Positions 19,026 through 28,519 of a stretch of 64,000 nucleotides of DNA are shown here, in pieces; position 1 is the first letter of the stretch; each line of letters opens with the position of its first letter. The stretch comes from Halobacteriovorax marinus. Lineage in GTDB: Bacteria; Bdellovibrionota; Bacteriovoracia; Bacteriovoracales; Bacteriovoracaceae. The translations under genes and the position numbers were made by a program. The notes beneath the pieces were generated by a model, which had not been told where the DNA came from, searched no databases, and saw only the letters and a list, made by a program, of their open reading frames with translations. Location: positions 280,700 to 344,699 of the forward strand of contig MAAO01000015.1 of NCBI GenBank assembly GCA_002163155.1, given 5' to 3'.

Positions 19026-20138
19026 TTCATGTTTAAATAAATCATCCATTAGTGAATCCAAAATCAAAAAACCATTTGAATTTAAACTTATTGTACTACC
19101 AGCTCGCGTATTTAGTAATTTTCGCTCTTGCCATAAATCTAGAACCTTTTCTAATTCCAAAAGATTATCAGTGAACATACTCAAATCAAATGGGCGATTA
19201 ATCCTAAGGGCCATGTAGACTTCTTCTAGTTTCATCTCTTCTGCAGTGAGTTTTTCCAAAACGAAATCAACTTGAGTCATCTTCCACTTAAACCTCGTCT
19301 GAGCTTCTTTTAAGAAACCAGTTGCACTAGGTCCTAGCGCCGCGACCGACTCACTTTTCCAATACTGTAAATTGTGATTGGACTCTTTACCTTTCTTTGA
19401 AAAGTTAGACACTTCGTAATGATCATATCCTCTTTTAATTAAAAAGTTGGACACTCTTAAATATTCACCTTCGATATATTCATCATCAGGAAGATGATCT
19501 TTATGAATGTAGCCAGCTTTAGTGGTTAAAATATATAAACTAATATGCTCAGGATCATGAACTAAAATTTCTTCTAGTTCGGAAATTATATCTCTTTTGA
19601 ATTTCTTAGAAAATGGGAGACCCAACATGAAATCAACAGAAAAAGATAATTTTTTAGAACTAAAGTAATTAAGAGTTTCATGAACGTCTTCAATATTGTG
19701 TACGCGATCAATCAATTTTAAAAAATGAGGATTTAATGACTGAATTCCCAAAGAGTAACGATTGACGCCAATGTCCCTCCAGGCCAGCAATCCTTCCTCT
19801 GTCCAGCCACCAGGATTAACTTCAAAGGTAAACTCACAACTAGGGCCCAAGATGATATTTCTATCAAGGAGAAAATTTTTCAAAAATGCTGCGCCTCGCT
19901 CTCCCCACAGAGAAGGAGTTCCTCCTCCTAAATAGAGCGTATTTAAGGCCCCAAGTGTGGAGTCATTCTCTTTTAATAGATCCGTAAGAAGCGCAAACCC
20001 CTTTACTAGTGAGGCTTCATAAGCTTCGTATTCTTTTTCTTTATTTTTGGGGATATTTTTATAGAAGTCACAGTAATTGCATAAATGTCGACAAAAGGGA
20101 AAATGAATGTAAATTGATCTAATTTCTCGAATATTCAC
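19017..20138 (-). CDS. hemW: Radical SAM heme chaperone HemW
   Basis: HemW is a radical SAM protein related to HemN that binds and delivers heme; it was formerly annotated as coproporphyrinogen oxidase. The 373 residues begin with SIYIHFPFC and carry the CX3CX2C cluster motif (C16, C20, C23), a GGGTPS motif near residue 92, and a C-terminal HemN-like domain. The extra N-terminal cysteine of HemN is absent, which fits HemW. The start codon is GTG with AGGT six bases upstream. It is divergent from the M16 peptidase gene. Confidence 0.88.
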   Translation of the reverse strand: MNIREIRSIYIHFPFCRHLCNYCDFYKNIPKNKEKEYEAYEASLVKGFALLTDLLKENDSTLGALNTLYLGGGTPSLWGERGAAFLKNFLLDRNIILGPSCEFTFEVNPGGWTEEGLLAWRDIGVNRYSLGIQSLNPHFLKLIDRVHNIEDVHETLNYFSSKKLSFSVDFMLGLPFSKKFKRDIISELEEILVHDPEHISLYILTTKAGYIHKDHLPDDEYIEGEYLRVSNFLIKRGYDHYEVSNFSKKGKESNHNLQYWKSESVAALGPSATGFLKEAQTRFKWKMTQVDFVLEKLTAEEMKLEEVYMALRINRPFDLSMFTDNLLELEKVLDLWQERKLLNTRAGSTISLNSNGFLILDSLMDDLFKHELV

Positions 20139-20209
20139 AGATTTACCTGAAAAAATTAATTCCTTTCACTATAATAGAGAGAGTATAAATTTAAATATAT
20201 AGGATATAT

Positions 20210-22774
20210 ATGCAACATGATCAAGTCACTTTAAAAAACGGTTTAGAAACTCTCTTTATCGACTTTCCCGGATCAACAAGTTCAACTGTTCAAATTTGGT
20301 TTAAAGCTGGCTCAGCACTTGAGACAAAGAAAGATCAGGGAATTGCTCACTTTCTTGAACATATGTTCTTTAAAGGGACCAAAACTAGACCAGGAGCTGC
20401 AATCGCTCACGAAGTTGAATCTTTTGGTGGTGAAGTTAATGCTTTCACATCTTTTGATTACACTTGTTACTATATAAACTCACCCTCTTCAAAAATAAAC
20501 AAAACAGCTGATATCCTAATGGATATGGTTGCCAACCCTATGTTTAAGAAAGATGATTTTGAACCTGAGATTGGTGTAGTCTTCGAAGAATATAGACGTT
20601 CACAAGATAACCCTAACCAGTACTCTTTTCAAAAAATTCAAAAGGGAAGTTTCACCGGTGGTTATGCTCATCCAATACTAGGAACAGAGAAAACAATCTT
20701 AAAGTTCAATAGAGAGCAACTACAAAACTTTAGAAAGAAATATTACAACTTAAACAATGCCTTATTAGTTGTTTCTGGTGACTTAAAGAATAAAGACAAG
20801 ATTATAAAAACTATTGAAAAATATAAACTACCTAAAGGTGAGTCTTCAAATTTTCCAAACTTTAAGCTTAAGAAAGTACCTTCGATTGATATTCATAAGA
20901 GAGACGTTCGCATGTCTCAACTTACACTAACAATTCAAGGTCCCGCTTACTCTGATCCAAACGCAGCAGCTGAGGACTTAGCTCTCAGTACGTTAGGACA
21001 CGGAGAAACTTCTCGTCTACATAAGAACCTAGTGATTGATGGAACTCTTTCAAACGGAGCTTCAAGTTCAACTATGTTCATGTCAAAAGGTGGAGTTCAC
21101 TTTTTAAGAATTAGTCTGCCACATAAAAATTTAAAACCTGCCCTAAAAAAGCTAGAGAAAATTTTTAAAGGCTTAGTGCAAGAAGGTCTAACCAAAGAAG
21201 AGATCACAAAAATTAAAAATCAATACGTGGCTTCTAAAATCTATGAAAAAGAATCACTAGATTCTTATTCATTTTCTTTAGGACATGGATACGCTCAAAC
21301 TGGGGACATCCACTGTGAAGAAGAATTCATATCAAGAATTAAGAAAACAAGTGTCACGGCTGTAAATCAAACCTTTAAAGAAATATTTTCTCGACCTATT
21401 CACATTTCGCTACAGGTTCCACAGGAAACTAATGTAGAGAAAGCTGAAGAAACTTTAAATTCTTTTCAAAAGAACATTGAGAAACTTGAAAAGATGGCAA
21501 AAAAAGAAAATGTAAAATCGCACGGGATAACTTCAAAGTATGATCCTCAAGTAAGAGTTATCGAACTTAAAAAGGGTATTTCATTACTCTATAGATACAA
21601 TCCTCTCAACCCTACTTTTGTCCTACATACCTATCTAAAGGGAGGACTAACTGAAGAAACACTAGAAACAAATGGTATTCATCATCTATTAAGTGGAACC
21701 ATCTCAAAGGGTCATAAAGATAAGACCAACGAAGAACTTAAGAGTGATTTAGAAAATAAATCTGCCTACATCTCAGGATTCACAGGAAAAAATGCCTACG
21801 GGTTAACCATGCACGGTCTAACAGAGAATGCACCAGAGCTATTTAAAGATTTCTTTACAACACTTGTACACCCTACTTTTGAAGATAAATTCATTGACCA
21901 TGAAAAGGAAATGACCATAAGGCACTTTGAAAATCAAAAAGAAGATCCTGTTAGGCATTGTTTTGAAAAAGTGAATGAGTACGCCTTCAAAGGTCACCCA
22001 TATAGTTACAACATTCTTGGTAGTGAAGAAAACATCAAAAAATTTAAAAGAAAAGATCTTCAAGAAAGGCACGCTCAAAACTTAAAAAATAAAGAAATCC
22101 TGATCAGTTACTGTGGCGACTTAACTCTTGAAGAAGTGACCTCCCTAGTGACTCCAGAGATTAAAGATCTACCAACGAGACTTAAGAAGAAACTCGTTGT
22201 TAAACCAATTAAGCCAGAACAAGGCAAGAAACACTTTATCGAGTTTAATAGAGAGCAAACACAAATATTTCACTTCATTCCAGGTTCAAAACTTGGGACA
22301 AAAGAAAATATTTTTCTAAAGATGGTGGCTACACATCTCTCTGGACAATCAAGCGAGCTCTTTGTTGAAGTAAGAGATAGGCAAGGACTATGCTACTCTG
22401 CTCAACCTATTCACTTTACTGCTCTTGAAGCGGGATACTGGGGAATTTACATGGCCTCAGGTCATGACAAAGTAAAACCTGCCCTTAAAGCGATTAAAGA
22501 TATTCTAGAAAACCTTCGCATCAATGGACTAACCAAAAGAGACTTCAATCGCATCAAAAAAATGATTGAAGGACAAACTCTTCTTAACGTTCAAACGAAT
22601 GAAGACTATGCAAATATCTACTCAGTTCCAACTCTTCAGGGACTCGGTCTAGACTGGTACCACAAAGGAAATGAAGATATTAGTAATATCACTCACGAAG
22701 AATTTCAAAAAGCTATCAAGAAGGTTTTCTCTAGGAAGTGGAATACAATTATTGTAGGAAGAGAAGACGGATAA
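20210..22774 (+). CDS. M16 family zinc peptidase with two halves
   Basis: The 854-residue protein is a tandem of two M16 units. The first half has the inverted zinc motif HFLEH (47-51) and a downstream glutamate in VVFEEYRR, so it should be catalytic. In the second half the corresponding segment reads HHLLS and lacks the catalytic residues; GLCYSAQP near the end is the usual M16 C-terminal motif. Such two-lobed proteins form a closed chamber that degrades peptides. No signal peptide is evident, so it is probably cytoplasmic. AGGA lies before the ATG. Confidence 0.85.
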   Translation: MQHDQVTLKNGLETLFIDFPGSTSSTVQIWFKAGSALETKKDQGIAHFLEHMFFKGTKTRPGAAIAHEVESFGGEVNAFTSFDYTCYYINSPSSKINKTADILMDMVANPMFKKDDFEPEIGVVFEEYRRSQDNPNQYSFQKIQKGSFTGGYAHPILGTEKTILKFNREQLQNFRKKYYNLNNALLVVSGDLKNKDKIIKTIEKYKLPKGESSNFPNFKLKKVPSIDIHKRDVRMSQLTLTIQGPAYSDPNAAAEDLALSTLGHGETSRLHKNLVIDGTLSNGASSSTMFMSKGGVHFLRISLPHKNLKPALKKLEKIFKGLVQEGLTKEEITKIKNQYVASKIYEKESLDSYSFSLGHGYAQTGDIHCEEEFISRIKKTSVTAVNQTFKEIFSRPIHISLQVPQETNVEKAEETLNSFQKNIEKLEKMAKKENVKSHGITSKYDPQVRVIELKKGISLLYRYNPLNPTFVLHTYLKGGLTEETLETNGIHHLLSGTISKGHKDKTNEELKSDLENKSAYISGFTGKNAYGLTMHGLTENAPELFKDFFTTLVHPTFEDKFIDHEKEMTIRHFENQKEDPVRHCFEKVNEYAFKGHPYSYNILGSEENIKKFKRKDLQERHAQNLKNKEILISYCGDLTLEEVTSLVTPEIKDLPTRLKKKLVVKPIKPEQGKKHFIEFNREQTQIFHFIPGSKLGTKENIFLKMVATHLSGQSSELFVEVRDRQGLCYSAQPIHFTALEAGYWGIYMASGHDKVKPALKAIKDILENLRINGLTKRDFNRIKKMIEGQTLLNVQTNEDYANIYSVPTLQGLGLDWYHKGNEDISNITHEEFQKAIKKVFSRKWNTIIVGREDG

Positions 22775-22795
22775 TGTATTAAGATAACTTTAGCG

Positions 22796-22821
22796 ATCAA
22801 GGACTTTTCGAAGTCCTTGAT
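22796..22821 (+). terminator. Intrinsic terminator after the M16 peptidase gene
   Basis: An 11-base-pair stem (ATCAAGGACTT / AAGTCCTTGAT) with a TTCG tetraloop is followed by TATTTTAAT. It touches the stop codon of the convergent HD-domain gene. Confidence 0.8.
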
Positions 22822-24260
22822 TATTTTAATTTAAGAGTTTTTAATTTTCTGACAATTTTATTAAAGTTTGCACCCGAGTACCTTTCACTGGCCAACTCCG
22901 CAAAAACTTTCATATCCCAATTTGGATCATCAATAATAAAACTAACCAGATCATGAGCAATAATAAACACAGCAGTTAATGGTAATAACCGATTAGCACT
23001 GTGACCGAAGGGAAACCCTGTTCCTTGACAATTTTCATGATGCTGTAAAATGATATTACTTGCATCTGCAGGGGCTTCAGGCATTTCATCAACAAGTTTC
23101 TTAATCACCTCTGGGTGCTCAAGGAAAACTTTCTTTTCGTCTGGAGAAATTTTGTCGCCTAATTTCCTAAGCTCTTCCTTAGATTGTATTCTTGCAAGGT
23201 GAGGAAAATCCGAAAGAGTAATATCATGTAAATAAGAGACAAAAACTAATTTTTCAATGGTCGCATCTTGTTTCCAATCCATTATATGACAAATAGCTGT
23301 GGTTAACTTACAAAGCAAACCCACATGTGACTTACAATAGTCATCTCCATTTCTTGAAACATTTAACTTTTTAAGTAGTTTTGAGAGGTGTGGCACCTTT
23401 TGAACGGCCTTAACCGCTTTCCCTACTTTTTCACCTAATTCTTTTTCAAGTTCTTCAGTTATTTCAAAAATTTCATTTATATCTTTATGTATTTTGTTTA
23501 AGTTTTCTTCTTCACTTGCTTCATTCAACTTAGACATTAGATCTTTTTCATCTAGCGCCTCTTCAACAACTTCCTCAACCTTTACTTCGGGCATTGGTGG
23601 CTCAACTTGCAATACTACAGGCTTGTTACTTTCAATATTATCAACTACTGATTCAATATTTTTATTAATTGTATTTAAAAGCCAATGAGAAACTTTCTTA
23701 TGTAGAAATAGCTCATCAACGCCTTTCCCTTGATACTTGGAAACATCTTCATCATTAATCTGATCTTCTTGTCGATAAATTTTTAAGTGTCTTCCTGTTG
23801 GCAACTGAATAAATAAATCTGTCTGAAGACCTTCGAAAGAAGTTAAGACACTAAAGCCTACTTCACAAAATTCTTTGGGTTCTACACTTTTATCTACTGA
23901 GAAATACTTCTCAACAGCGGAGTTTAAGTCTTCCAGAATATTTTTCTTCCCTATATACTCAGAAACCACTTCTCTATTTTCATTCTTTTCTCGAAATTTC
24001 TTAGTTGCACCAAGAGCGAAAAATGGAACATCTATTTTCTTGTCCATGAAAGTTTTTAATGTATTTGAGAATTGTTTTTCACCAATAGCAAAATCAGAGA
24101 TAACCAAACAGAAGTCCGTATTTACATCCATATATTCTATGACATCTAAAATACTAACAAAACGAACGATCTCAAAACGAAAGTTCGTCTGCAATGAGAA
24201 ACAAATTAAATCTAAGAGATTTTTATTTTTTCCAATGAGAATAATTTTTGGCTTATTCAT
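22821..24260 (-). CDS. HD-GYP-like protein with receiver-like N-terminus
   Basis: The 479-residue protein begins with a receiver-like fold (1-85) that has a VISD strand but not the usual full acidic pocket. A middle region of unknown type and an acidic, coiled-coil-like stretch (about 215-290) follow. The last 170 residues are HD-GYP-like: YLHDITLSD, a later HPEVIK, HHENCQGTGFP and a closing AHDLVSF. HD-GYP enzymes hydrolyse c-di-GMP. Here the HHExxDGxGYP motif is changed to QGTGFP, so activity is uncertain. A role in c-di-GMP signalling, enzymatic or as a sensor, is likely. Confidence 0.7.
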   Translation of the reverse strand: MNKPKIILIGKNKNLLDLICFSLQTNFRFEIVRFVSILDVIEYMDVNTDFCLVISDFAIGEKQFSNTLKTFMDKKIDVPFFALGATKKFREKNENREVVSEYIGKKNILEDLNSAVEKYFSVDKSVEPKEFCEVGFSVLTSFEGLQTDLFIQLPTGRHLKIYRQEDQINDEDVSKYQGKGVDELFLHKKVSHWLLNTINKNIESVVDNIESNKPVVLQVEPPMPEVKVEEVVEEALDEKDLMSKLNEASEEENLNKIHKDINEIFEITEELEKELGEKVGKAVKAVQKVPHLSKLLKKLNVSRNGDDYCKSHVGLLCKLTTAICHIMDWKQDATIEKLVFVSYLHDITLSDFPHLARIQSKEELRKLGDKISPDEKKVFLEHPEVIKKLVDEMPEAPADASNIILQHHENCQGTGFPFGHSANRLLPLTAVFIIAHDLVSFIIDDPNWDMKVFAELASERYSGANFNKIVRKLKTLKLK

Positions 24261-24359
24261 TTAAATCCATAAATAGAAATACATTCTATTATTCTAATAT
24301 GAAAATAAATAAACACAAGAAAACGAGCTACACTACTAAAAAATTCCGGTACTTAGAGC

Positions 24360-24884
24360 TCAAGCAATCAATAAAAGGTCTTTAGACTTGTTTTTTGAGG
24401 AATACTCTTTAGCAAGTAGTTCAATCAGAAATGCCATATTGGAAAATGATTTTGAGAATTCAACATAGAAGGAATCAACATCATAAAAAGAAGGTACCAG
24501 AGAATTTAATTTTGAATAAGCAGCTTGTCCAATTTCCTGATAATACCGAACGTCTATAATTTTCCCATTGAGTGAATCAGAAAAAAAGCCGCTTACAAAT
24601 AAGGCCGTATCCCCAATATCTTTCAACTCCCTCTTTCTTCTTTCTTTAGAAAGGTGAACAGTCTCCATCAACTTAATCCCAAGAGACTTATTGGTATACT
24701 TGCCCTCTTTTTCTTCAAACAGCTGGTGTACAACACCAAATCGATCCATTACGAGACTAGAATAAAAAATCGCCTCATTCGACAAGGGCCTTAAACTTTT
24801 TTTATTAAGTTCATTTAATTGATCAAAGAAATAACATTGAAGGCTATTTTCAAGAACCAAGCCCGAAGAAGAATTTGAGAACAT
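24360..24884 (-). CDS. Conserved-looking protein of unknown function
   Basis: I do not recognise this protein. With the start supported by a strong GGAGGG site it has 174 residues. It is soluble and largely helical, with no signal peptide or membrane segment. A central stretch contains FYSSLVMDRFGVVHQLFEE and LGIKLMETVHLSKERRKR. It lies upstream of the HD-GYP-like gene on the same strand, 99 bases away, so the two could be cotranscribed. A longer start eight codons upstream lies within the ribosome-binding region and is unlikely. Confidence 0.6.
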   Translation of the reverse strand: MFSNSSSGLVLENSLQCYFFDQLNELNKKSLRPLSNEAIFYSSLVMDRFGVVHQLFEEKEGKYTNKSLGIKLMETVHLSKERRKRELKDIGDTALFVSGFFSDSLNGKIIDVRYYQEIGQAAYSKLNSLVPSFYDVDSFYVEFSKSFSNMAFLIELLAKEYSSKNKSKDLLLIA

Positions 24885-25085
24885 GTTCCCTCCTAGTCTA
24901 AATTTCAACTAGTTATGCAAGAGTAATAAACCCTCACACACATACCTATGTTATTTTAGCACACTACAACACTGTGCAACATTCCGTATTTTTTTCCATC
25001 ACTTATAGGTGACTACAAGTGCAAAACTGCCAAATATTTGCTAGTTTCTGATTAAATCAATTATTTTCTCAGCTTACGGAGCAAC

Positions 25086-27221
25086 ATGAAAACTGTTAAC
25101 GATTGGAATGAACTAGCTACTAAAGAGAGAAAGGGTAAAGACCCTTCAACTTTAATTAAGAAATCTGCTGAAGGTATAGATATTAAACCTCTATACACAA
25201 AAGAAGATATTGAAGGTTTAGATAACACAAATACAATGCCTGGCTTCGCCCCTTTTATTCGTGGACCAAGAGCAACTATGTACGCTGGTAGACCTTGGAC
25301 AATTAGACAGTACGCTGGTTTTTCTACAGCAGAGGAATCTAACGCTTTTTACAGAAAAGCACTCGCTGCTGGTGGACAAGGTGTTTCCGTTGCTTTTGAT
25401 TTAGCGACTCACAGAGGTTACGACTCAGATCACTCAAGAGTTACTGGGGACGTTGGTAAAGCCGGAGTGGCAATCGATAGTATTGAAGACATGAAAGTTC
25501 TCTTTGATTCAATTCCTCTTGATAAAGTTTCTGTTTCAATGACGATGAATGGCGCCGTACTTCCAATTCTTGCTAGTTATGTTGTAGCAGCAGAGGAACA
25601 GGGAGTTGCCCAAGAGAAACTTTCAGGAACTATTCAAAATGATATTTTAAAAGAGTTCATGGTGAGAAATACATATATTTATCCACCAACTCCCTCTATG
25701 AAAATTATTGCTGACATTTTTGAATACACTTCTAAGAAAATGCCAAAATTTAATTCTATTTCAATTTCTGGTTATCATATTCAAGAAGCAGGAGCAGATA
25801 ACGCCCTGGAACTCGCTTACACACTTGCCGATGGCCGTGAATATATTGAAACAGCAATTGCGAGCGGTATGAACATAGACGACTTCGCTCCTAGACTTTC
25901 TTTCTTCTTTGGAATTGGAATGAATTTCTACATGGAAATTGCCAAACTAAGGGCAGCTAGAATGTTGTGGTCTGAAATTGTAAATGAATACAATCCTAAA
26001 AATATAAAATCAACAATGCTTAGAACTCATTGCCAAACTTCAGGTTGGTCACTTACTGAGCAAGACCCCTATAACAATGTAGTCAGAACCACTGTCGAAG
26101 CCATGGCAGCTGTCTTTGGTGGAACTCAGTCACTTCATACAAACGCTCTTGATGAAGCTGTGGCACTACCAACAGAATTCTCAGCAAGAATTGCACGAAA
26201 TACACAGATTATTCTTCAGGAAGAAACAGGAATTACTAATGTTGTAGATCCTTGGGGTGGTTCTTATATGATGGAAACCCTTACTAACCAAATTGCAGAC
26301 AAAGCAAAAGAGTTAATGAAAGAAGTTAAGGAACTTGGAGGAATGGCAAAGGCCATTGAGTCAGGTGTCCCAAAACTTAAAATTGAAGAAGCCGCTGCCG
26401 TCAAACAAGCTCAAATCGACAGAGGTGAGTGTACAATTGTTGGTGTAAATAAGTATCAACTCAAAGAAGAAGAAGAAGAAGAAATTGAAATTCTAGAAAT
26501 TGATAATTCAGCTGTCAGAGAATCTCAAATTAAAAGACTAGTAGAACTTAAGAAAAATCGAGATGATAAAGAAGTAGAAACTGCACTAGAGGCACTTTCA
26601 AACTACGCCGAACATGGAACGGGCAATGCACTAGATTTAGCGATTAAAGCGATTCGTGTACGTTGTACTATTGGTGAAATCTCTGATGCTCTTGAGAAGC
26701 ATTGGGGAAGATTCAAGGCCAACTCTCAAACTGTTTCAGGCGTTTATGGAAGTGCTTACGAATTTGATAAGAAGTGGGCGATGTTAACAAAAGAAATAGA
26801 AGAATTTGAAAATACTCATGGAAGAAGACCTAGAATGCTTGTTGCCAAGATGGGACAAGATGGCCATGACAGAGGGGCGAAAGTTATTGCCACTGCATAT
26901 GCTGACGTTGGCTTTGACATTGACCTTGCTCCTTTATTTTCAACTCCAGAAGAAGTAGCGAAACAAGCTGTAGAAAATGATGTTCACGTCATTGGTGTTT
27001 CTTCACTCGCTGCTGGACATAAGTCATTAATCCCAGACCTTATTGCAGAACTAAAGAAGCTAGGAGCAGATGACGTCACAGTCGTCGCTGGTGGAGTTAT
27101 TCCAAAACAAGATTACAAATTTCTCTATGATATTGGTGTTAAAGGAATTTACGGACCAGGTTCAAATATATTGGATGCTGCAACAGATGTTCTTAGACTG
27201 ATTAAAGAAGCGATTAAATAA
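25086..27221 (+). CDS. scpA: Methylmalonyl-CoA mutase
   Basis: The enzyme interconverts methylmalonyl-CoA and succinyl-CoA with adenosylcobalamin. Its 711 residues give the full-length catalytic chain: a TIM barrel with [17 protein letters not shown] and [13 protein letters not shown], a linker, then the B12-binding domain with DGHDRGAK (histidine 594 is the lower cobalt ligand) and a late GVIPKQDY stretch. ACGGAG precedes the ATG. The MeaB gene follows with a one-base overlap. With the biotin-dependent carboxylase at 43-47 kb it completes most of a route from propionyl-CoA to succinyl-CoA; no epimerase is seen here. Confidence 0.96.
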   Translation: MKTVNDWNELATKERKGKDPSTLIKKSAEGIDIKPLYTKEDIEGLDNTNTMPGFAPFIRGPRATMYAGRPWTIRQYAGFSTAEESNAFYRKALAAGGQGVSVAFDLATHRGYDSDHSRVTGDVGKAGVAIDSIEDMKVLFDSIPLDKVSVSMTMNGAVLPILASYVVAAEEQGVAQEKLSGTIQNDILKEFMVRNTYIYPPTPSMKIIADIFEYTSKKMPKFNSISISGYHIQEAGADNALELAYTLADGREYIETAIASGMNIDDFAPRLSFFFGIGMNFYMEIAKLRAARMLWSEIVNEYNPKNIKSTMLRTHCQTSGWSLTEQDPYNNVVRTTVEAMAAVFGGTQSLHTNALDEAVALPTEFSARIARNTQIILQEETGITNVVDPWGGSYMMETLTNQIADKAKELMKEVKELGGMAKAIESGVPKLKIEEAAAVKQAQIDRGECTIVGVNKYQLKEEEEEEIEILEIDNSAVRESQIKRLVELKKNRDDKEVETALEALSNYAEHGTGNALDLAIKAIRVRCTIGEISDALEKHWGRFKANSQTVSGVYGSAYEFDKKWAMLTKEIEEFENTHGRRPRMLVAKMGQDGHDRGAKVIATAYADVGFDIDLAPLFSTPEEVAKQAVENDVHVIGVSSLAAGHKSLIPDLIAELKKLGADDVTVVAGGVIPKQDYKFLYDIGVKGIYGPGSNILDAATDVLRLIKEAIK

Positions 27222-28186
27222 TGTCAAAAATAGATACGAACTCCTTATTTAGTAGTGATAGAAGAAGTTTAGCCAAAGCTATTACTCTAATAGAAAGCAA
27301 ACTTGATACTCACAGAAAAGAGGGTCAAAAACTACTTGAAGAAGTCCTTCCTAAAACAGGAAAGAGTATTCGTATCGGTATCACAGGAACTCCAGGAGTT
27401 GGTAAATCTACATTTATTGAATCCTTTGGTTTATATCTTGTCTCAAAAAAATTTAAAGTTGCCGTTCTAGCCGTTGACCCCAGCTCCCCTATAAATGGTG
27501 GAAGTATTATGGGAGATAAAACAAGAATGGAATTACTCTCACAATCCAAGAGTGCATTCATTAGACCGTCCCCAACGGCAGGATCTCTTGGAGGAGTCTC
27601 TCAAAAAACGCGAGAGAGTATGCTTCTATGCGAAGCAGCAGGTTACGATGTTATTCTCATTGAAACTGTTGGTGTAGGACAATCAGAAATTGAAGTGGCT
27701 TCCATGGTAGATTTCTTCATGGTTCTCATGCTGCCAAATGCTGGTGATGAACTACAAGGAATTAAAAAAGGTATTCTTGAATTAGCAGACTCTATTGTAA
27801 TAAACAAAGTAGACGGGGAATCAATAAATCTTGCGAGTAAAACAAGATCTCATTATACGAGCGCCTTACAAATTATTCATCCAACTTCATTTTGGAAACC
27901 AGAAGTTCAGCTAGTTTCTGCTCTTGAAAATAAAAATATTGATTGTGTGTGGGATATGATTAATCGTTACCACAAAGAAGCTTTAAAAAATGGAGAATTT
28001 AAAGACAAGAGAACTCTTCAAAATAAGAATTGGATGATGAAGCTTGTCGGAGAAATGTTAGACATAAGACTTAAGGAACATCCACAAGTGAAGATATCTC
28101 TACCTACTCTACAGGAAGATGTCACAAAGGGAAAAACGACACCTTATTTAGCGGCAAAGAAAGTTATAGATACTTTCTTTGAATAA
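27221..28186 (+). CDS. meaB: Methylmalonyl-CoA mutase-associated GTPase MeaB
   Basis: MeaB is a G3E-type GTPase that protects methylmalonyl-CoA mutase and gates cofactor loading. The 321 residues include the P-loop GTPGVGKST (56-64), AVDPSSP, IETVGVGQSE and the base-binding NKVDG. Its ATG overlaps the mutase stop (TAATG), the classical arrangement that couples the pair. It is also annotated ArgK in older databases, a name that does not reflect its role. Confidence 0.95.
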   Translation: MSKIDTNSLFSSDRRSLAKAITLIESKLDTHRKEGQKLLEEVLPKTGKSIRIGITGTPGVGKSTFIESFGLYLVSKKFKVAVLAVDPSSPINGGSIMGDKTRMELLSQSKSAFIRPSPTAGSLGGVSQKTRESMLLCEAAGYDVILIETVGVGQSEIEVASMVDFFMVLMLPNAGDELQGIKKGILELADSIVINKVDGESINLASKTRSHYTSALQIIHPTSFWKPEVQLVSALENKNIDCVWDMINRYHKEALKNGEFKDKRTLQNKNWMMKLVGEMLDIRLKEHPQVKISLPTLQEDVTKGKTTPYLAAKKVIDTFFE

Positions 28187-28309
28187 CCCCCTTAAATCCT
28201 TATTTTATGGCCATAAATACAATCATTATTTTCTCTAAGTAACTAAATTTTCATATTTCACTATAATTGGTTATAATAAGTCGATAGAAGAACTAATATA
28301 GGAATCAAA

Positions 28310-28519
28310 ATGGCTGAAGAAAAAAGTATTGTTAAGAAGAAAACTCTTATCCAAAAAATAAGAACTAACAATAAAATGCTTCACGAAATCTACTTACTTA
28401 TCAAGAAGAATAAGAAGTGGTGGCTAATGCCTATCTTTATGGTCTTCGCAGTACTAAGTCTCTTTATTACATTGGCAGGAGGGAGCTCTATTCTTCCTGC
28501 AATCTATGCTCTATTTTAA
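28310..28519 (+). CDS. DUF5989-type small membrane protein
   Basis: The 69-residue protein has a basic N-terminal part and one or two membrane-embedded stretches, with KKNKKWWLMPIFMVF and a closing SSILPAIYALF. That pattern is the DUF5989 family, small proteins usually encoded beside carbamoyltransferases and SxtJ proteins; sxtK of the saxitoxin cluster sits in the corresponding position. AGGA lies before the ATG, and two TATAAT sequences (28262-28267 and 28272-28277) could be promoter elements. It is convergent with the carbamoyltransferase gene and overlaps it by four bases. Function is unknown. Confidence 0.7.
   Translation: MAEEKSIVKKKTLIQKIRTNNKMLHEIYLLIKKNKKWWLMPIFMVFAVLSLFITLAGGSSILPAIYALF

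Noticed and set aside
23391..23406. A sigma-54-like site (TGGCACC...) within the HD-GYP-like gene
   Set aside because: The -12 GC is missing and the site is inside a coding region.
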